A stretch of 64,000 nucleotides of DNA from Algibacter miyuki. GTDB taxonomy: Bacteria > Bacteroidota > Bacteroidia > Flavobacteriales > Flavobacteriaceae. A program made the translations under genes and the position numbers. The notes under the pieces were generated by a model. That model searched no databases and was not told where the DNA came from. It saw only the letters and a list, made by a program, of their open reading frames with translations. The first letter of the stretch is position 1; each line of letters opens with the position of its first letter. The DNA is taken from the NCBI RefSeq assembly GCF_030409805.1, contig NZ_JAUFQP010000015.1:1-64000 (forward strand), given 5' to 3'. Positions 7,762 to 17,134 of this stretch are shown piece after piece.

Positions 7762-8001
7762 TTAGTGAAAGAGTGTTTTAGTTTTTAAAAAGTTGTGAGT
7801 TATCAAATAGTCAGACAACTTATCGAAGGCTCCTATAAAATTTATTGTTAATTTAGAATATTTAAGAGCTTTTTCGAGTTGAATATATTTATTTTCTTTA
7901 AAGCGTATCACCTTTTGTTCTAACCATACGGGATGGTTTTTAACAAATCTTTGTTTTTGAATAAAGATTCTCTTTTCCCGTTTTGAAGTTATTTTTACCA
8001 T
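7762..8001 (-). CDS. Small hypothetical basic protein (doubtful)
   Basis: A 79-residue ORF with an ATG start, rich in Lys, Ile and Phe, with no signal peptide, membrane segment or family motif that I recognise. It is alone on the minus strand between the terminator cluster and yifB. Lys-, Ile- and Phe-rich composition is also what random AT-rich DNA gives, so it may not be a gene. Confidence 0.25.
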   Translation of the reverse strand: MVKITSKREKRIFIQKQRFVKNHPVWLEQKVIRFKENKYIQLEKALKYSKLTINFIGAFDKLSDYLITHNFLKTKTLFH

Positions 8002-8255
8002 GTTTGTTGATTAAAATTTTTGTTTGGATAGCAGTATTTTTCACTGATACTTATACTTAAGCGGGACATTTATTTGACTGTTACGAAATTGTTTTTCTAT
8101 AAAAATGAAAATTTAAAAGAGGTATTACCTAATAATGAAGTTCTTTATTTCATATTTCACATCACTAAAATGATGCATTAATACGGTCTTGATTCTTAAA
8201 TAATTATAAAATTTAAAATAGATTTATTACATTTAAGAATAAAACCTAGTTGTAT

Positions 8256-9791
8256 ATGCTCAAAAAAGTTTTTGGAAGTGCCGTTTTTGGTGTAGAAGCC
8301 ACAACAATTACCGTTGAAGTGAACGTGGATAAAGGCGTGGGCTATCATCTTGTAGGGTTGCCAGATAATGCTATTAAAGAAAGTAATTTCAGAATTGCTG
8401 CTGCACTTCAGAATAATGGTTACAGAATTCCAGGGAAAAAAATTATCATCAACATGTCGCCTGCCGATTTAAGAAAAGAAGGTTCGTCTTACGATTTAAC
8501 TTTAGCTATTGGAATTTTGGCTTCAACAGGGCAAATTAAGGCCGAAGGTTTAGAGCAGTATTTAATTATGGGAGAACTTTCTTTGGATGGAACGTTACAG
8601 CCTATAAAAGGCGCATTACCCATTGCGGTTAAAGCTAGGGAAGAAGGTTACAAAGGCTTTATTCTGCCAAAACAGAATGCAAAAGAAGCTGCAATTGTTG
8701 ATAATTTGGAGGTTTTTGGCATTGATAACATAAAACAAGTTATTGACTTTTTTGATAAAGGAGTACCGTTAGAGCAAACCATAATAGATACTCGAAAAGA
8801 ATTTGAAGCAAATTTAGATTTTCCTGAATTCGATTTCTCGGATGTCAAGGGGCAAGAAGGTATTAAGCGTTGTATGGAAATTGCGGCTGCAGGTGGCCAT
8901 AATATTATTTTAATAGGTCCGCCAGGCGCAGGAAAAACCATGTTAGCCAAACGTTTGCCGAGTATTCTACCGCCTATGACGTTACATGAGGCTTTAGAAA
9001 CTACAAAGATTCATTCGGTAGTTGGAAGGGTTAAAGATACTGGGCTTATGGCTCAAAGACCGTTTAGAAGTCCTCATCATACGATTTCAAACGTTGCTTT
9101 AGTTGGTGGCGGAAGTTACCCGCAACCAGGTGAAATTTCGATGTCGCATAATGGTGTTTTATTTTTAGATGAATTACCCGAATTTAAACGCGAAGTTCTG
9201 GAAGTGATGCGCCAGCCCTTAGAAGATCGGGAGGTTACCATTTCTAGAGCGAAATTTACGGTTACTTACCCATCATCATTTATGTTGGTGGCGAGTATGA
9301 ATCCGAGCCCGAGTGGTTATTTTAACGATCCTAATGCACCTGTAACATCAAGTCCAGCAGAAATGCAGCGCTATTTAAGTAAAGTTTCGGGGCCACTTTT
9401 GGATAGAATTGATATTCATATCGAAGTAACACCAGTGCCTTTTGATAAATTGTCGGATGACAGAAAAGGTGAGAGTTCGGTAGAAATTAGAAAGCGTGTT
9501 ACTCAGGCGAGACAAATACAGACTAAACGGTTTGAAGATTCAGATAAAGTGCATTATAATGCGCAAATGAATGTGAAACAAATTCGAAAACATTGCGTAT
9601 TAGATGAAGCGTCAAAAACATTATTAAAAACTGCTATGGAGCGTTTAAATCTATCGGCTCGTGCCTATGATAGAATTCTTAAAGTATCCAGAACCATTGC
9701 CGATTTAGAAGGCGTTCCAGATGTTAATGGATCTCATATTGGAGAAGCCATTCAGTATAGAAGTTTAGATAGAGAGGGATGGTTGGGGTAG
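8256..9791 (+). CDS. comM: YifB/ComM family Mg-chelatase-like AAA+ ATPase
   Basis: 511 residues from the ATG at 8256; the frame can be extended two codons to a TTG at 8250, but MLKKVFGSAVFG is the standard family start. The N-terminal Lon-like domain (1-170) is followed by the Mg-chelatase ATPase domain with Walker A GPPGAGKTML (about 221-230), Walker B LFLDELPEF (about 303-311) and a C-terminal Mg_chelatase_C domain ending YRSLDREGWLG. ComM/YifB is a hexameric branch-migration helicase that helps integrate DNA during natural transformation. Monocistronic here. Confidence 0.93.
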   Translation: MLKKVFGSAVFGVEATTITVEVNVDKGVGYHLVGLPDNAIKESNFRIAAALQNNGYRIPGKKIIINMSPADLRKEGSSYDLTLAIGILASTGQIKAEGLEQYLIMGELSLDGTLQPIKGALPIAVKAREEGYKGFILPKQNAKEAAIVDNLEVFGIDNIKQVIDFFDKGVPLEQTIIDTRKEFEANLDFPEFDFSDVKGQEGIKRCMEIAAAGGHNIILIGPPGAGKTMLAKRLPSILPPMTLHEALETTKIHSVVGRVKDTGLMAQRPFRSPHHTISNVALVGGGSYPQPGEISMSHNGVLFLDELPEFKREVLEVMRQPLEDREVTISRAKFTVTYPSSFMLVASMNPSPSGYFNDPNAPVTSSPAEMQRYLSKVSGPLLDRIDIHIEVTPVPFDKLSDDRKGESSVEIRKRVTQARQIQTKRFEDSDKVHYNAQMNVKQIRKHCVLDEASKTLLKTAMERLNLSARAYDRILKVSRTIADLEGVPDVNGSHIGEAIQYRSLDREGWLG

Positions 9792-9938
9792 TATTTTCAG
9801 GAGAAGGTTTTAATTTGTTTAATTTTAAAATTTGTTGAAGCTTTTAGAAGCTTCGTTTAAAAATGGGGTAAATAAGCCATAATTTATATATAACGAATGT
9901 AGATTTACATTAATTTGTGCTCTTATTTTATAATATTG

Positions 9939-9961
9939 TATAGCGTTATTTTTTTGCTATA
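9939..9961. promoter_or_regulatory. Inverted repeat directly before the DUF285 gene
   Basis: TATAGC (9939-9944) and GCTATA (9956-9961) are separated by 11 bases and end nine bases before the ATG at 9971. It could be an operator or a leader hairpin covering the translation start. A second hairpin, GAAGCTT-TTAG-AAGCTTC (9837-9854), lies behind yifB and may be a weak terminator. Confidence 0.3.
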
Positions 9962-9970
9962 AAATTCGTC

Positions 9971-12841
9971 ATGATAAAATTCAGTTTAGACAAACGTTGT
10001 ATTTCTTTTTTCATCATAGGTTTTTTTATAATAGGCCGAAGTTATGGCGTTATGGCTTTGGGAACAACACCTTTTATTACCACTTGGGGGGTAGGAACTT
10101 CAGGGACCGATAATAGCATTACTATACCAACTTATGTTTTTGAAACTTATAACTATACGGTAGATTGGGGTGATGGTACTCCAAACACGGTTGAAACAGG
10201 AAATGCAACACATACCTATGCTTCCCCAGGAATTTATACTGTGAGCATAACAGGGGTTTTTCCTAGAATATATTTTAATGAATTGTATGATGAATCACTA
10301 TTTTTAAATAGTGATAAGCTATTAACCATAGAGCAGTGGGGCGATAATGCTTGGACTTCTATGGAATATGCTTTTGCGGGCTGTAAACAATTACAAGGAA
10401 ATTTTACCGATGCACCTAATTTATCCAATGTTACCAGTTTACGAGGTATGTTTTTTGGCAATAAAGCATTTAATTACCCTATCGGTGATTGGGATGTGAG
10501 TACGGTAACCGATATTTCACAAATGTTTGAGCAAACTCCGCTATTCAATCAAGATATAGGTAATTGGGATGTGAGTCAGGTAACAAATATGTATCGCTTG
10601 TTTTATACTGAAGAAACGGAGTGCCCTAATATAACGCCTCCATCTTTTTTTAACCAAGACATTGGAAGCTGGGATGTAAGCCGAGTAACGGATATATCAG
10701 AAATGTTTTTACGTGCAACATCATTTAATCAAGATATAAGTCGTTGGGATGTAAGTAGCGTAACCAATATTAGTCAGTTGTTTTCAAACGCACAAGCATT
10801 TAACCAAAATGTTGGCAAGTGGGATGTTAGCAATGTCACTAATATGTACGGTATGTTTTTAGATGCAGCAGCATTCAACCAAGATCTAAGTGGTTGGGAT
10901 GTTAGCAGTGTAACCAGAATGCACGATATGTTTTCTGGAGCAATCGTTTTTAATCAGGATATAGGCGATTGGGATATTACTAATGTCATTCGTATGAATA
11001 ACATGTTTTCAGGAGCCATATCATTTAACCAAGATATAAGTAATTGGGATGTTAGTAATGTGGTGTATATGGCAAATTTATTTTCTAAAGCAAGAACATT
11101 CAATCAAGATATCGGTGGCTGGGATGTAAGCAATGTTACTTCATTAGCCGGCATGTTTGATGGAGCGTTAGCATTTAATCAAGATATTGGTAGTTGGAAT
11201 GTGGGTAATGTGAGTAATATGGATTTTATGCTAGCTAATACAGTAGTGTTTAATCAAGATATTTCCAACTGGGATATAAGTCGTGTAACAACAATGAGTT
11301 CTATGTTTTTACGTGCTACCGCCTTTAATCAATATATCGGAAAGTGGGATGTTAGTGCTGTAGAATGGATGAATTCTCTATTTAAAGAAGCTACAGCTTT
11401 TAATCAAGATTTAAGTGGTTGGGATGTGAGTAACGTGATATACATGGAAGAAATGTTTAGTGGTGCTACAGCTTTTGATCAAGATTTAGGAAATTGGGAT
11501 GTAGCTCAAGTTACCAAAATGAAAAACATGTTTTTAGGGGTAACTTTATCGGTTTTAAATTATGATAACTTACTTATTGGTTGGGATACTCTAGATTTAC
11601 AACCTAATGTAAATTTTCATGGAGGAAATAGTAAATATTGTGCAGCCACAACAGCAAGAGCTAATATGGAAGCTAATAATTATGTTACCGATTTTTCTAG
11701 AATTACAGATAATTGGATTATTTCAGATGGTGGTATTTTAAACTATTATATAGATGATTTAGCATGGAAAGTAGCATCAAATAATTATACTCTACCAATA
11801 ATTACAGGTTATGGTCTTTCAGGAAATGAAAAATATTACACTGCGTCTAAAGGTAAAGGAGTTGCTTATAGTGCTGGAGACGTTATAAATTATTCAGACT
11901 TCCCTGTATATCCGTTAACTTTATATATTTACGATGAAGGCATTTCGGGTTGCAGTGAAGAACAAGATTTTGAACTAATAATAACAACTATCCCCAATTG
12001 TACTACATTATTATTGCCATTACCTAATGCGAATAATGTCCCTACAGATACACATTTATCATGGCGTAAAGTAGATAAAGCAAAAGGGTATAAATTAACT
12101 GTAGGCACCACTTCTAATGGAACAGATGTTTTAAATGCATTTGACGTAGGTAATGAAACTATTTATAATTTACCAACAGATTTACCTGAAAGCACATCTA
12201 TATTTGTAACGGTAATACCTTATAATTCTGACGGAGAAGCGGTAGATTGTTCAGAAGCGTTTTTTACAACAGAATCAGCCGGGGTATTACCACTTTGTAG
12301 CGAATTAACGGCGCCATTAAATGAAGCGATAAATGTATCTACAGCAACAAATTTATCATGGAATGTGTCACCTGATGCAACAGGTTATAAATTATCTATT
12401 GGAACATTTTCGGAAGGAACAGATATTTTAAACTCCAAGGATATTGGAAATTTTTTGAGTTATAATTTACCCGAAAACTTACCTGAGAATAAAACTGTTT
12501 ATGTTACCGTGGTAGCCTATAATTCTAACGGAAATGCAAAAGATTGTAGTGAAGAAAGTTTTACAACCGCTAAAACAGACACAAGTGCTTTACCTCCAAA
12601 GTTTTTTACACCAAATAACGATGGTGTTAATGATTATTGGGTAGTTCCAGACCCATTAAGCGAAATCTCAAAGGTTTTAATTTATAATCGCTACGGAAAA
12701 CTTTTAAAGGAAATAAAGAATATTTCAGAAGGCTGGGAGGGCAATTCTAATGGGGCTCCTGTATCAAGTGGTGGTTATTGGTATCTTATACTTTATAAAA
12801 ATGGAACGACACAAAATGGGCATTTTAGTTTAGTTCGATAA
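9971..12841 (+). CDS. T9SS type B surface protein with PKD-like domain and DUF285 (BspA-type) repeats
   Basis: 956 residues. A hydrophobic N-terminal signal (to about residue 30) is followed by a PKD-like fold with VDWGDGTPNT (about 61-70). Then come 14 repeats of 25 residues of the DUF285 type, consensus FNQDIxxWDVSxVTxMxxMF (about 168-520), and two copies of a roughly 95-residue Ig/FN3-like unit, each ending in YNS(D/N)G and DCSE. The C-terminus, FFTPNNDGVNDYW through ISKVLIYNRYGKLL to the end, is a type B T9SS (CHU_C, gliding) sorting domain. The protein is therefore predicted to be exported across the outer membrane and displayed or released; BspA-type repeats usually bind host or matrix proteins. 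Ligand unknown. Confidence 0.85.
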   Translation: MIKFSLDKRCISFFIIGFFIIGRSYGVMALGTTPFITTWGVGTSGTDNSITIPTYVFETYNYTVDWGDGTPNTVETGNATHTYASPGIYTVSITGVFPRIYFNELYDESLFLNSDKLLTIEQWGDNAWTSMEYAFAGCKQLQGNFTDAPNLSNVTSLRGMFFGNKAFNYPIGDWDVSTVTDISQMFEQTPLFNQDIGNWDVSQVTNMYRLFYTEETECPNITPPSFFNQDIGSWDVSRVTDISEMFLRATSFNQDISRWDVSSVTNISQLFSNAQAFNQNVGKWDVSNVTNMYGMFLDAAAFNQDLSGWDVSSVTRMHDMFSGAIVFNQDIGDWDITNVIRMNNMFSGAISFNQDISNWDVSNVVYMANLFSKARTFNQDIGGWDVSNVTSLAGMFDGALAFNQDIGSWNVGNVSNMDFMLANTVVFNQDISNWDISRVTTMSSMFLRATAFNQYIGKWDVSAVEWMNSLFKEATAFNQDLSGWDVSNVIYMEEMFSGATAFDQDLGNWDVAQVTKMKNMFLGVTLSVLNYDNLLIGWDTLDLQPNVNFHGGNSKYCAATTARANMEANNYVTDFSRITDNWIISDGGILNYYIDDLAWKVASNNYTLPIITGYGLSGNEKYYTASKGKGVAYSAGDVINYSDFPVYPLTLYIYDEGISGCSEEQDFELIITTIPNCTTLLLPLPNANNVPTDTHLSWRKVDKAKGYKLTVGTTSNGTDVLNAFDVGNETIYNLPTDLPESTSIFVTVIPYNSDGEAVDCSEAFFTTESAGVLPLCSELTAPLNEAINVSTATNLSWNVSPDATGYKLSIGTFSEGTDILNSKDIGNFLSYNLPENLPENKTVYVTVVAYNSNGNAKDCSEESFTTAKTDTSALPPKFFTPNNDGVNDYWVVPDPLSEISKVLIYNRYGKLLKEIKNISEGWEGNSNGAPVSSGGYWYLILYKNGTTQNGHFSLVR
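10470..11535 (+). repeat. Coding tandem repeat, 14 x 75 bp (DUF285)
   Basis: Fourteen 25-codon units inside the preceding gene, each with the WDV(S) and NQD(I/L) cores. Unit 2-3 carries an insertion (EETECPNITPPSF). DNA copies are well diverged, so the array is old, unlike the LRR modules further right. Confidence 0.85.
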
Positions 12842-13007
12842 TTTTTTATTTAGTAAAAAAATAATTCATCTAAACAATATATGATTTTAGAAGCCTTTAA
12901 AGTAGGTTTTATGTTTTTACATTAATTTTCTGTAAAGAATTAAAAATATTACGACTAAATTCGAAACTAATTCAATTTTTGTGAGAAAAAACTCTATTTT
13001 TAACAAC

Positions 13008-13151
13008 ATGTCAGAGATTATTTTAAACATATATAAAGGCTTAACCAACCTGTTATCATTAAAAAATCACATAGGTTTTGGAGGTTTGATAAAAGCATCT
13101 ATTTCTAATTTGGAATTCCGAGTCGAACCTGTAAAAACGGATTTAGGATAA
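13008..13151 (+). CDS. 47-residue peptide translationally coupled to the NRPS gene
   Basis: A short frame from ATG 13008 gives 47 residues starting MSEIILNIYKGL and ending PVKTDLG. Its stop TAA (13149-13151) overlaps the NRPS start ATG (13151-13153) in a TAATG junction, typical of translational coupling. I do not recognise a family. An N-terminal docking peptide for the NRPS, an inhibitor or simply a leader ORF are all possible. It is too short for most gene callers. Confidence is moderate because of the exact coupling. Confidence 0.5.
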   Translation: MSEIILNIYKGLTNLLSLKNHIGFGGLIKASISNLEFRVEPVKTDLG

Positions 13152-16100
13152 TGAGCAAATCAACTACTAACAGAACTAAATATTTACTTCATAATCCTTT
13201 TGAAAACCAAATTAAGGAAAAAGTTATCCCTATAACGCAATCTCAGTCCGAAATATGGATCTCTTGTAAAATGGGAGGGGATAATGCCAATAAGGCATAC
13301 AATACATCTATTTCTTTGGAGCTGCAAGGGGATTTAAATATTTATGTTTTAGAAACTTCTATTCAAAAATTAGTGAATAGGTATGATACTTTAAGATCTA
13401 ATTTCAGTACTTCAGGAATGGAGATGAATATTTATAAAAGTATTGACTTTTCCGTAAAACATTTAGATTTTTCTAGCTTTAGCAATGACGAAAAAGCGCA
13501 ACATATTTCAAATTATTTAAATGAAAACGTAAACCATGTTTTCGATTTAGTAAAGGGACCATTGTTTCAAGTAGGCTTAATAAAATTGGGCCATCAAGAA
13601 TATCAGTTAGTGTTTACAGCGCATCATATAATTTGTGATGATTGGTCGATAAGTGTTTTATTAGAAGAATTAGGACAAATTTATTCTGGAGGAATTTTGA
13701 ATAAAACGCTTACTTTGCCAAAAGCAGAATATTTCTATTCGTATGCTGATAAGCAAATTACATATTTAAAAAGCGAGGAGTATTCAAAATCTAAAACGTT
13801 TTGGAAGAAAGAATATGCGCAAGCTATTCCAGCGTTAAATTTACCTACCGATTATCCCAGACCAACTTTAAGAACATATAATAGTAAGTTTCTCAAAGCT
13901 ATTATTGGAGCTAATATAGTTGACAAATTAAATAAAATAGGTACTGAAAACAACACCGATTTAGTAACCATTCTAATGGCTGCTTTTGAAGTGTTTTTGT
14001 ATCAACAAACAGGGCAAACCGATTTAGTTGTTGGTTTATTTTCCGCAGGGCAAGAATTTCACCAAAAACCTCAAACCGTAGGGCATTGTGTTAATTTTTT
14101 ACCTTTAAGAAGTCAAATTTCAGCAGAAACAACGTTTCTAGAATATTTATATTATCGAAAAGTAGGATTTGCTAAAGCTTTAGAGCACCAAGAGTTTAGT
14201 TTTGGACAATTACTTCAGCAACTAGCCATACCAAGAGATTCGTCGCGGGTACCATTAGTTCCTGTGGTATTCAATATGGAGCGTGAGAATAAAATTCTTT
14301 TCGAAGGATTAAACATTCAACTAAAAAATAATCCGAAAGCTTTTGATACTTTTGAATTATCTCTAAACGTTCTAAAGTCTGATGGTGAATTGGTTTTAGA
14401 ATGGTCGTATAACACGGCTCTGTTTGCAGAGTCAAGCGTAAAAAAAATGATGGTTTCGTTTGAAGAAATTCTCGTTACTATCACAAATAGTCTTGAGATT
14501 ACTATTGGAGAAGTTATAAAATCTAAGGATGTTGCATATCAGCAATTAAATAATACATCCACAGCATATCCCGATGTACTGCTACATAATTTAATAGCCA
14601 AAATGGCTCAAAATTTTCCTGAAAAACAAGCTTTAAAGTTTAACGGAAGTGGTATTTCTTATAAAGATATGGAGCAACAAGCTAATCAGTTAGCGCATTA
14701 TTTGGTAGAACAAGGTGTTTGTTCTGGCGATATTGTTGGAGTGGCTTTGCCTAGATCTAGCGAACTGGTAATTCTTCTATTAGCTATTATGCAATGTGGT
14801 GCGGCATATTTACCGTTAGACCCCAATTATCCTGAAGATCGTTTGGAGTTTATGTTAGAAGATTCGCAATCTAATTTATTAATTGCATCAAAAGCGCTAC
14901 ATATAAAATCTAATTGTAAAACATTATTTGTCAAGGATATTTTTTCAAACCTAAGCACCTATTTTAAAAGTCCGATTGACAGAAATGTTAATACAGACAG
15001 TATGGCGTATTTGCTTTTTACGTCTGGCTCTACAGGTAAACCAAAAGGTGTTGCGGTAACAAATAAAAATTTGGTCAATTTTTTACATAGCATGTTGCAA
15101 GAGCCTGGTATTAATGAAGCGGATAGGCTGCTTACCATTACTACCATATCGTTCGATATTGCGGCGTTAGAATTATTTACGCCGTTGTTAGTAGGCGCAA
15201 CATTAGTAATTGCTAATGATGAAACAGCAAGAGATAGCCGTTTATTACTAAAGCTATTAAAGCAAGAAAACATCTCGATATTACAAGCCACACCATCCAC
15301 TTGGCAAATGTTGTTAGAAGTGGGCTGGGAATCCCCACTACCCATAAAAGCACTTTGCGGAGGAGAGGCTATGCCGGTAAGTCTATCAAAAAAACTACTA
15401 ACACGTGTTGAAAGTCTGTGGAATATGTACGGCCCAACAGAAACTACGATATGGTCTACCGTAAAGCAAATAAAAAGTAACGATGAGCAAATAACTATTG
15501 GGCGACCAATAGCCAATACGCAGGTGTTTATTTTAAATGAACAAGGCGTATTGGTAGATTCGGGTAAAACAGGAGAAATTTGTATTGCTGGAGACGGTGT
15601 TGCTTTAGGGTATTGGAAACGTCCAGATTTAACTTCGGAAAAGTTTATAACAAACACCTGCGATTTAAATTCAAACTCAAAATTGTATCGTACCGGAGAT
15701 TTAGGGCAGTTATTGCCAAATGGTGAAATTCTGTGCCTAGGACGCATAGATCATCAGGTTAAATTACGAGGTCATCGTATAGAGTTGGGAGAAATAGAGC
15801 AAGCTTTAGATGAAGAGCAAGGTGTTCAATCTTCGGTGGTTTTGGTAAATGAAAATCACTTAATGGCATTTGTTATTCCTGAGAAATCAGGGCATATGCC
15901 AAAAGAAACTATAGCTCTTTGGAAAGAAAATTTATATGCTAAACTTCCAGATTATATGGTGCCACAGGATTATCATGTGATAACCGAATTCCCAAAAACC
16001 TTAAACGGAAAAATTGATCGAAAGACTTTGTTGGCAAATACCATGTCTAAAGCCGTTTCAACCCATTTTACAGCACCTCGGAGCAAAACAGAACAGATTG

Positions 16101-17134
16101 TAACAACCATTTGGAAAGCTTGTTTAAATCGAGAACAAATAGATATTTGTAGCAATTTTTTCGAACTTGGTGGGCATTCGCTTATTGCCATTAAGGTTAT
16201 GGTCAGTTTAGAAAAAGAAACGGGTAAAAATCTGCCACTTTCATCTTTGTTAGAATATCCAACTATTGAGAAATTGGCAGAATTTGTTGATTCTAATACA
16301 GAAATCGAACAATGGAATTGCTTAACACCTATAAAACCAGAAGGAAATAAAGATCCTTTGTACGTTATTCATGGTGCTGACCATAACGTCTTAATTTTTG
16401 AAACATTAGCGAGAAATTTAGATAAAGAGCAACCGGTTTATGCTTTACAGGCAAAAGGACTTTACGCTAATGATGAACCTCATGATTCTATTACAGCCAT
16501 GGCGGAACATTATATTTCGGAGATTGTACAAGCGAATCCAAAAGGGCCTTATGCCATTGCAGGTTATTCATTTGGTGGTATTATTGCTTATGAAATGGCC
16601 CGGATTTTAAAAACTCAAAATAGAAAGGTTAAAACACTAATTATGCTAGATAGTTATGTGTATCCTAATTATTATTTCAAAAATCCTATTAAAAAGAAAA
16701 TGGCTTTATGTGCTTATAAGGCAGGGAATTTATTATTCTTTATACGAAAAATGTTAAGCGATAGAGAAAATTTTTATCGAAGAATAGATATTGTTAAAGG
16801 CTGTTTTAATAGGGTGTTTTTAAGATTTAATTTAGGTAATAAAGAAGAACAAAAAGGATCTCGTCCTTGGCCCGAAGCCTTAGATCGGAAACATAAAATA
16901 GCAGTTGATAATCATTATATGAAGCCAGATGATATTGAGATAGACCTCTTAAAAGTTGAAGTGGATGATGTTTTTTACGCCCACGATACTAAAAATTTAG
17001 GATGGGAACCTTTGGCAAAAGGAGGAATAAATAGGCACATGATTCCTGGAAATCATATGAATATGTTTAAACATCCAAATGAAAAAAAACTAGGCTATGT
17101 GTTACAAGCTGTATTAGATGGTTGTAATGAATAA
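13151..17134 (+). CDS. Single-module non-ribosomal peptide synthetase, C-A-T-TE, predicted glycine-activating
   Basis: 1327 residues. Condensation domain (about 25-460) with catalytic HHIICDD at 158-164 (H159; the usual final G is D). Adenylation domain (about 485-985) with LLFTSGSTGKPKG from 621, FDIAALELF with D669, YGPTET and NGKIDRK. Aligning by eye to the GrsA core, the ten specificity residues read DILQLGMIWK, one change from the glycine code DILQLGLIWK. Carrier domain with FFELGGHSL, phosphopantetheine site S1010. Type I thioesterase with GYSFGG (S1140), D1167 and H1302 as likely triad. A single complete module with its own release domain suggests an N-acyl-glycine or similar small product. 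The PPTase that should activate it overlaps its 3' end. Confidence 0.9.
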   Translation: MSKSTTNRTKYLLHNPFENQIKEKVIPITQSQSEIWISCKMGGDNANKAYNTSISLELQGDLNIYVLETSIQKLVNRYDTLRSNFSTSGMEMNIYKSIDFSVKHLDFSSFSNDEKAQHISNYLNENVNHVFDLVKGPLFQVGLIKLGHQEYQLVFTAHHIICDDWSISVLLEELGQIYSGGILNKTLTLPKAEYFYSYADKQITYLKSEEYSKSKTFWKKEYAQAIPALNLPTDYPRPTLRTYNSKFLKAIIGANIVDKLNKIGTENNTDLVTILMAAFEVFLYQQTGQTDLVVGLFSAGQEFHQKPQTVGHCVNFLPLRSQISAETTFLEYLYYRKVGFAKALEHQEFSFGQLLQQLAIPRDSSRVPLVPVVFNMERENKILFEGLNIQLKNNPKAFDTFELSLNVLKSDGELVLEWSYNTALFAESSVKKMMVSFEEILVTITNSLEITIGEVIKSKDVAYQQLNNTSTAYPDVLLHNLIAKMAQNFPEKQALKFNGSGISYKDMEQQANQLAHYLVEQGVCSGDIVGVALPRSSELVILLLAIMQCGAAYLPLDPNYPEDRLEFMLEDSQSNLLIASKALHIKSNCKTLFVKDIFSNLSTYFKSPIDRNVNTDSMAYLLFTSGSTGKPKGVAVTNKNLVNFLHSMLQEPGINEADRLLTITTISFDIAALELFTPLLVGATLVIANDETARDSRLLLKLLKQENISILQATPSTWQMLLEVGWESPLPIKALCGGEAMPVSLSKKLLTRVESLWNMYGPTETTIWSTVKQIKSNDEQITIGRPIANTQVFILNEQGVLVDSGKTGEICIAGDGVALGYWKRPDLTSEKFITNTCDLNSNSKLYRTGDLGQLLPNGEILCLGRIDHQVKLRGHRIELGEIEQALDEEQGVQSSVVLVNENHLMAFVIPEKSGHMPKETIALWKENLYAKLPDYMVPQDYHVITEFPKTLNGKIDRKTLLANTMSKAVSTHFTAPRSKTEQIVTTIWKACLNREQIDICSNFFELGGHSLIAIKVMVSLEKETGKNLPLSSLLEYPTIEKLAEFVDSNTEIEQWNCLTPIKPEGNKDPLYVIHGADHNVLIFETLARNLDKEQPVYALQAKGLYANDEPHDSITAMAEHYISEIVQANPKGPYAIAGYSFGGIIAYEMARILKTQNRKVKTLIMLDSYVYPNYYFKNPIKKKMALCAYKAGNLLFFIRKMLSDRENFYRRIDIVKGCFNRVFLRFNLGNKEEQKGSRPWPEALDRKHKIAVDNHYMKPDDIEIDLLKVEVDDVFYAHDTKNLGWEPLAKGGINRHMIPGNHMNMFKHPNEKKLGYVLQAVLDGCNE

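Larger units (their letters stand above)
6976..8255. other. Long largely non-coding region between porin and yifB
   Basis: About 1.28 kb. It contains the porin terminator, a second terminator (7316-7352) preceded by a TATTTTTG box, a tandem structured repeat (7452-7566), a third terminator (7585-7608), and one weak minus-strand ORF (7762-8001). The stretch 8002-8255 shows nothing I recognise. The density of plus-strand terminators without genes between them suggests small RNAs. Confidence 0.6.

Noticed and set aside
10470-11535. Regular 75-base repeats that could be mistaken for a CRISPR array
   Set aside because: The repeats are in frame, encode DUF285 units and vary at third positions; no spacers.
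14959-15747. 262-residue open frame on the minus strand inside the NRPS gene
   Set aside because: It is antisense to a continuous adenylation domain with all core motifs intact, and its translation is low-complexity with no recognisable family; a shadow frame.
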